Assembly: GCA_927910985.1 (NCBI GenBank)
Contig: CAKMOP010000096.1
Location: 1-8,698, forward strand
Direction: 5' to 3'
DNA: 8,698 bases
Source of the DNA: an uncultured Porphyromonas sp.
GTDB lineage: Bacteria; Bacteroidota; Bacteroidia; Bacteroidales; Porphyromonadaceae
The notes beneath the pieces were generated by a model. The model saw only the letters and a program-made list of their open reading frames with translations, was not told the origin of the DNA and did not search any database. Shown here piece by piece: positions 7,144 through 8,698 of the stretch (positions are counted from its first letter, which is position 1; each line of letters begins with the position of its first letter). A program made the position numbers and the translations under genes.

Positions 7144-7503
7144 TTACTTCTCAGCGACGTAACGACGCTCCTTGATACGAGCCTTCTTACCAGTGAGGGC
7201 ACGGAGGTAGTAGAGCTTAGCGCGACGTACCTTACCGAACTTCTCGACGGTAATCTTTTCGATGAAGGGGCTTTCGATAGCGAAGATACGCTCTACGCCT
7301 ACACCTTCACTGATCTTACGCACCGTGAAGCGCTTCTTTTCGCCGTGACCGCTGATGCGGATGACGACGCCACGATAGCGCTGGATACGTTCCTTACCCC
7401 CTTCGCTGATGCGGTAGTCAACGGTGATCGTGTCACCGCTACGGAAGGAGGGGTGGCTCTTACCCGTAGCGAAAGCTTCGTTGACAATCTTAATAAAGTC
7501 CAT
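7144..7503 (-). CDS. rplS: 50S ribosomal protein L19
   Basis: At 119 residues it matches the usual L19 length (about 115-120). Diagnostic stretches are [11 protein letters not shown] (22-32), [12 protein letters not shown] (41-52), the conserved [16 protein letters not shown] (58-73), SPFIEKI (78-84) and [12 protein letters not shown] (90-101). L19 sits at the interface of the 30S and 50S subunits and helps form an intersubunit bridge. The gene stands apart from rpsP, rimM and trmD, its usual partners in Proteobacteria. It has its own Bacteroidota-type -7 box about 98 nt upstream of the start and a purine-rich AAAGGA 6 nt before the ATG, which fixes the start at 7503 and contrasts with the other genes in the window. 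Confidence 0.98.
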   Translation of the reverse strand: MDFIKIVNEAFATGKSHPSFRSGDTITVDYRISEGGKERIQRYRGVVIRISGHGEKKRFTVRKISEGVGVERIFAIESPFIEKITVEKFGKVRRAKLYYLRALTGKKARIKERRYVAEK

Positions 7504-7509
7504 TGTTAG

Positions 7510-7515
7510 TCCTTT
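7510..7515 (-). promoter_or_regulatory. Ribosome binding site of rplS (AAAGGA)
   Basis: Minus-strand AAAGGA lies 6 nt before the rplS ATG. It is the clearest Shine-Dalgarno-like site in the window. Other genes here lack one, as expected for Bacteroidota, so its presence before a ribosomal protein gene suggests strong initiation. Confidence 0.55.
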
Positions 7516-7600
7516 AGCTTATTTGATTAGTACTACACTAAACGCAATGTAACAGGCCACACTCGATATATATTCCTGACAGAGATTACGCAAAGCACCG

Positions 7601-7608
7601 CAAAGGTA
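7601..7608 (-). promoter_or_regulatory. Bacteroidota-type -7 promoter box for rplS
   Basis: Minus-strand TACCTTTG fits the Bacteroidota consensus TAnnTTTG exactly. Transcription would begin near 7594, giving a leader of about 90 nt before rplS. I do not see a matching TTG at the expected 19-21 nt upstream, so the -33 element is weak or absent. The box sits directly after the U tract of the terminator for the preceding gene. Confidence 0.6.
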
Positions 7609-7609
7609 C

Positions 7610-7632
7610 AAAAAAGCCCGCAATCACCGAGC
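7610..7632 (-). terminator. Intrinsic terminator of the DUF421 gene
   Basis: On the minus strand GCTCG (7632-7628), a 7-nt loop and CGGGC (7620-7616) form a 5-bp stem with one G-T pair, followed immediately by TTTTTT (7615-7610). It lies 18 nt after the stop of the DUF421 gene. The stem is short, but the T6 run in the right place makes a terminator likely. Confidence 0.6.
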
Positions 7633-7649
7633 CTCCGACCTCAGAGCCA

Positions 7650-8330
7650 TTACTGATCCTGCGCAGCAGAAGTATAGGGAACCAGCTTCAGCGAGCCACT
7701 TTCATATTCGGCAAGGAAGATGTCTGAGGCAGATTCATAGCCAGCCTTCTGGAGCTCTTCGGTCAGCCACTCCTCGCTGCGATCCACGTCATCTAAGACA
7801 CTCAGCTGGACGATACCATCGGTGATGATCGGATATTTAGGATTCTCCTCCCCGCGAAGCACGATGATGAGTTCGCCATTCTGCTCGAAGACAGCACGCT
7901 TCACATCACGTACGTGGTAGACTCCTTCGCGGCGCAGCTTGAAGGCGACCTCATAGGCAGTTATTTTTGCCTTACGGCACGCCTCTACATCCAGCACACC
8001 GTGCTTGATAAGCACGATCGGAGTGCCATCGATAAACCGCTTAATACTATGATTCTTTGTCTTGAGCCTTCTTAATCCAATGATAAGTACAGCCCAAACA
8101 AAGAGGACAGCAGCGAACTGAAAGATCGACACCGAGGGGCTATAGATAACCCCACCGATGATGCCCCCAAGTACATAGTTCTGCACCTGGTCTATGGCAG
8201 AGGTCGGTGCTAAGTTGCCCTTGCCTGACTTATTAATGATAAGGACAATAGCGAGCAGACCTAAGAGCAACTTCAAGAAGACATTCAGATAGAAGAGGCC
8301 ATCGGACTGCAAATAATCTATGGCTGTCAT
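7650..8330 (-). CDS. DUF421 (YetF-type) membrane protein
   Basis: This 226-residue protein has two or three N-terminal membrane segments (about residues 13-33, 52-63 and 68-88) and a soluble C-terminal domain. The middle fits DUF421 (PF04239, YetF/YdfR type): GKGNLAPTSAIDQVQNYVLG (36-55) corresponds to the family's xLAPxSxxDxVxxxxxG turn, and IDGTPIVLIKHGVLD (100-114), ITAYEVAFKLRREGV (123-137) and VKRAVFEQNGEL (143-154) follow its usual order. The cytoplasmic part likely forms small beta/alpha modules. Roles in spores and stress are reported for Bacillus relatives, but no general biochemical function is established. The tail beyond residue 170, including SEEWLTEELQKAGYESASDI, is charged and may be a lineage-specific addition. 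The ATG at 8330 sits right before the first hydrophobic helix. The gene appears to be transcribed alone, from a promoter near 8505-8535 to the terminator at 7610-7632. Confidence 0.84.
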   Translation of the reverse strand: MTAIDYLQSDGLFYLNVFLKLLLGLLAIVLIINKSGKGNLAPTSAIDQVQNYVLGGIIGGVIYSPSVSIFQFAAVLFVWAVLIIGLRRLKTKNHSIKRFIDGTPIVLIKHGVLDVEACRKAKITAYEVAFKLRREGVYHVRDVKRAVFEQNGELIIVLRGEENPKYPIITDGIVQLSVLDDVDRSEEWLTEELQKAGYESASDIFLAEYESGSLKLVPYTSAAQDQ

Positions 8331-8343
8331 ATGATCGATACTA

Positions 8344-8460
8344 TTATGAAGAGGTGACAGAGATGTGCCTGCTTTTAGAAGGAGATATCAAGAACAGCAT
8401 CTGAGCATACGCGTGAATCGGTGCTAACAGGATGATCAATAGCTACAGGATTCTCCTCAT
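8344..8460 (-). pseudogene. Possible relic of a secreted-protein gene (signal peptide with in-frame amber)
   Basis: From ATG 8460 the minus strand reads M R R I L, then TAG (8445-8443), then in the same frame L L I I L L A P I H A Y A Q M L F L I and on to TAA at 8346-8344, 38 sense and amber codons in all. Ignoring the amber, it has a basic start, a hydrophobic core and an AYA-Q cleavage-like end, as in a signal peptide. It sits about 38 nt after the predicted start of transcription from the promoter at 8505-8535, a normal leader length. The mature part is almost absent. It could be a deleted secreted gene whose promoter now serves the DUF421 gene, or chance. Confidence 0.3.
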
Positions 8461-8504
8461 CGCAGAGCAGTTGTTATTAATAGTTAATTATTATCAAAGT
8501 GGTT

Positions 8505-8535
8505 CAAAGGTAAGAAACACGTAGCACAACGACAA
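8505..8535 (-). promoter_or_regulatory. Bacteroidota-type promoter upstream of the DUF421 gene
   Basis: Minus-strand TACCTTTG (8512-8505) matches the -7 consensus TAnnTTTG, and TTG (8535-8533) lies exactly 20 nt upstream, within the usual 19-21 nt spacing to the -33 element. Transcription would start near 8498, leaving a leader of about 165 nt before the DUF421 ATG, which is long and holds the relic-like frame at 8344-8460. Confidence 0.65.
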
Positions 8536-8577
8536 GCAACAAAACACAACATCCTCCAAGGTACACACGCCCCAGCC

Positions 8578-8608
8578 AAAAAGAAAAAATGAAGCGAGAC
8601 GAAGCTTC
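8578..8608 (-). terminator. Possible intrinsic terminator for a minus-strand gene beyond the right edge
   Basis: On the minus strand GAAGC (8608-8604) can pair with GCTTC (8595-8591) around an 8-nt loop, and the transcript then runs into ATTTTTTCTTTTT (complement of 8578-8590). The stem is only 5 bp, though a long T-rich tract follows. No gene end is visible in the window to confirm it. Confidence 0.35.
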
Positions 8609-8682
8609 GCCCCTCCGCCTTTCGTAGCCCTTCCCCAGCGTCAGCAGACGGTATACCACTGCACCTGGCATTCCCGCTCTGC

Positions 8683-8698
8683 AGAGAGAGAGAGAGAG
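8683..8698. repeat. (AG)8 dinucleotide tract running off the window
   Basis: Eight uninterrupted AG units reach the last base, so the true length is unknown. The tract is entered through the palindrome CTCTGCAGAG (8677-8686). Such tracts are rare in bacteria and prone to slippage. It may lie in a promoter or coding region beyond the edge, or mark an assembly end. Confidence 0.85.

Larger units (their letters stand above)
8331..8698. other. 368-nt non-coding right end
   Basis: I see no intact gene here on either strand. From left to right it holds the long leader of the DUF421 gene with the relic-like frame, an AT-rich patch (8470-8495), the promoter, an AC-rich stretch (8517-8570), a possible minus-strand terminator, and the (AG)8 tract at the edge. 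An upstream minus-strand gene probably ends beyond the window. Confidence 0.6.

Noticed and set aside
6984..7202. N-terminal extension of the lipoprotein frame back to 7202
   Set aside because: It overlaps the end of rplS, removes the lipoprotein signal from the N-terminus and reads through the hairpin region. The ATG at 6983 gives a proper signal peptide.
7527..7541. Small hairpin TTAGT/ACTAA in the rplS leader as an L19 autoregulatory site
   Set aside because: It is only 5 AT-rich base pairs and resembles no known ribosomal-protein leader, so it is too weak to support.
8504..8671. 55-codon minus-strand frame starting at ATG 8671
   Set aside because: It runs through the probable terminator and across the promoter boxes, has low-complexity hydrophobic content from T-rich DNA, and shows no family likeness.

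Overview
The window looks like chromosomal DNA from a member of the Bacteroidota, most plausibly Porphyromonas or a close relative. This is inferred from four things. There is a PCMD-type lipoprotein paired with an outer-membrane beta-barrel. Two minus-strand elements match the Bacteroidota -7 promoter box TAnnTTTG (TACCTTTG at 8505-8512 and 7601-7608). Most starts lack a clear Shine-Dalgarno sequence. The GC content is fairly high and codon use looks even throughout. I see no insertion sequence, phage gene, CRISPR array, tRNA or rRNA.

Left half (1-5211), plus strand: a tightly packed run of four genes separated by 15, 22 and 5 nt, so probably one transcript. They are the C-terminal part of an integral-membrane acyltransferase (cut by the window edge), a MATE-family efflux transporter, a small MscS-type mechanosensitive channel, and uvrB, the damage-recognition helicase of nucleotide excision repair. 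The set joins envelope modification, export and osmotic protection to DNA repair. A long hairpin with a perfect 17-bp stem at 5237-5291 closes this transcript and also the one converging on it.

Right half (5312-8330), minus strand, read right to left: a DUF421/YetF-type membrane protein, ribosomal protein L19 (rplS), a PCMD-domain lipoprotein, and an outer-membrane beta-barrel protein. The last two form a two-gene envelope module with about 17 nt between the lipoprotein stop and the proposed barrel ATG. The barrel gene appears to carry a one-base deletion inside its signal-peptide coding region. Restoring one T at 6045-6047 joins a typical lysine-starting signal peptide to the rest of the protein.

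Non-coding parts of interest are a 160-nt gap between rplS and the lipoprotein gene that holds three hairpins with competing arms, a compact terminator/promoter junction upstream of rplS, and the 368 nt at the right end. That last stretch holds a good promoter, a relic-like signal-peptide reading frame broken by an amber codon, a possible terminator, and an (AG)8 tract that runs off the window edge. I found no clear new defence or mobile system. The best leads are the broken signal peptide, the PCMD/barrel pair and the hairpin-rich gap.
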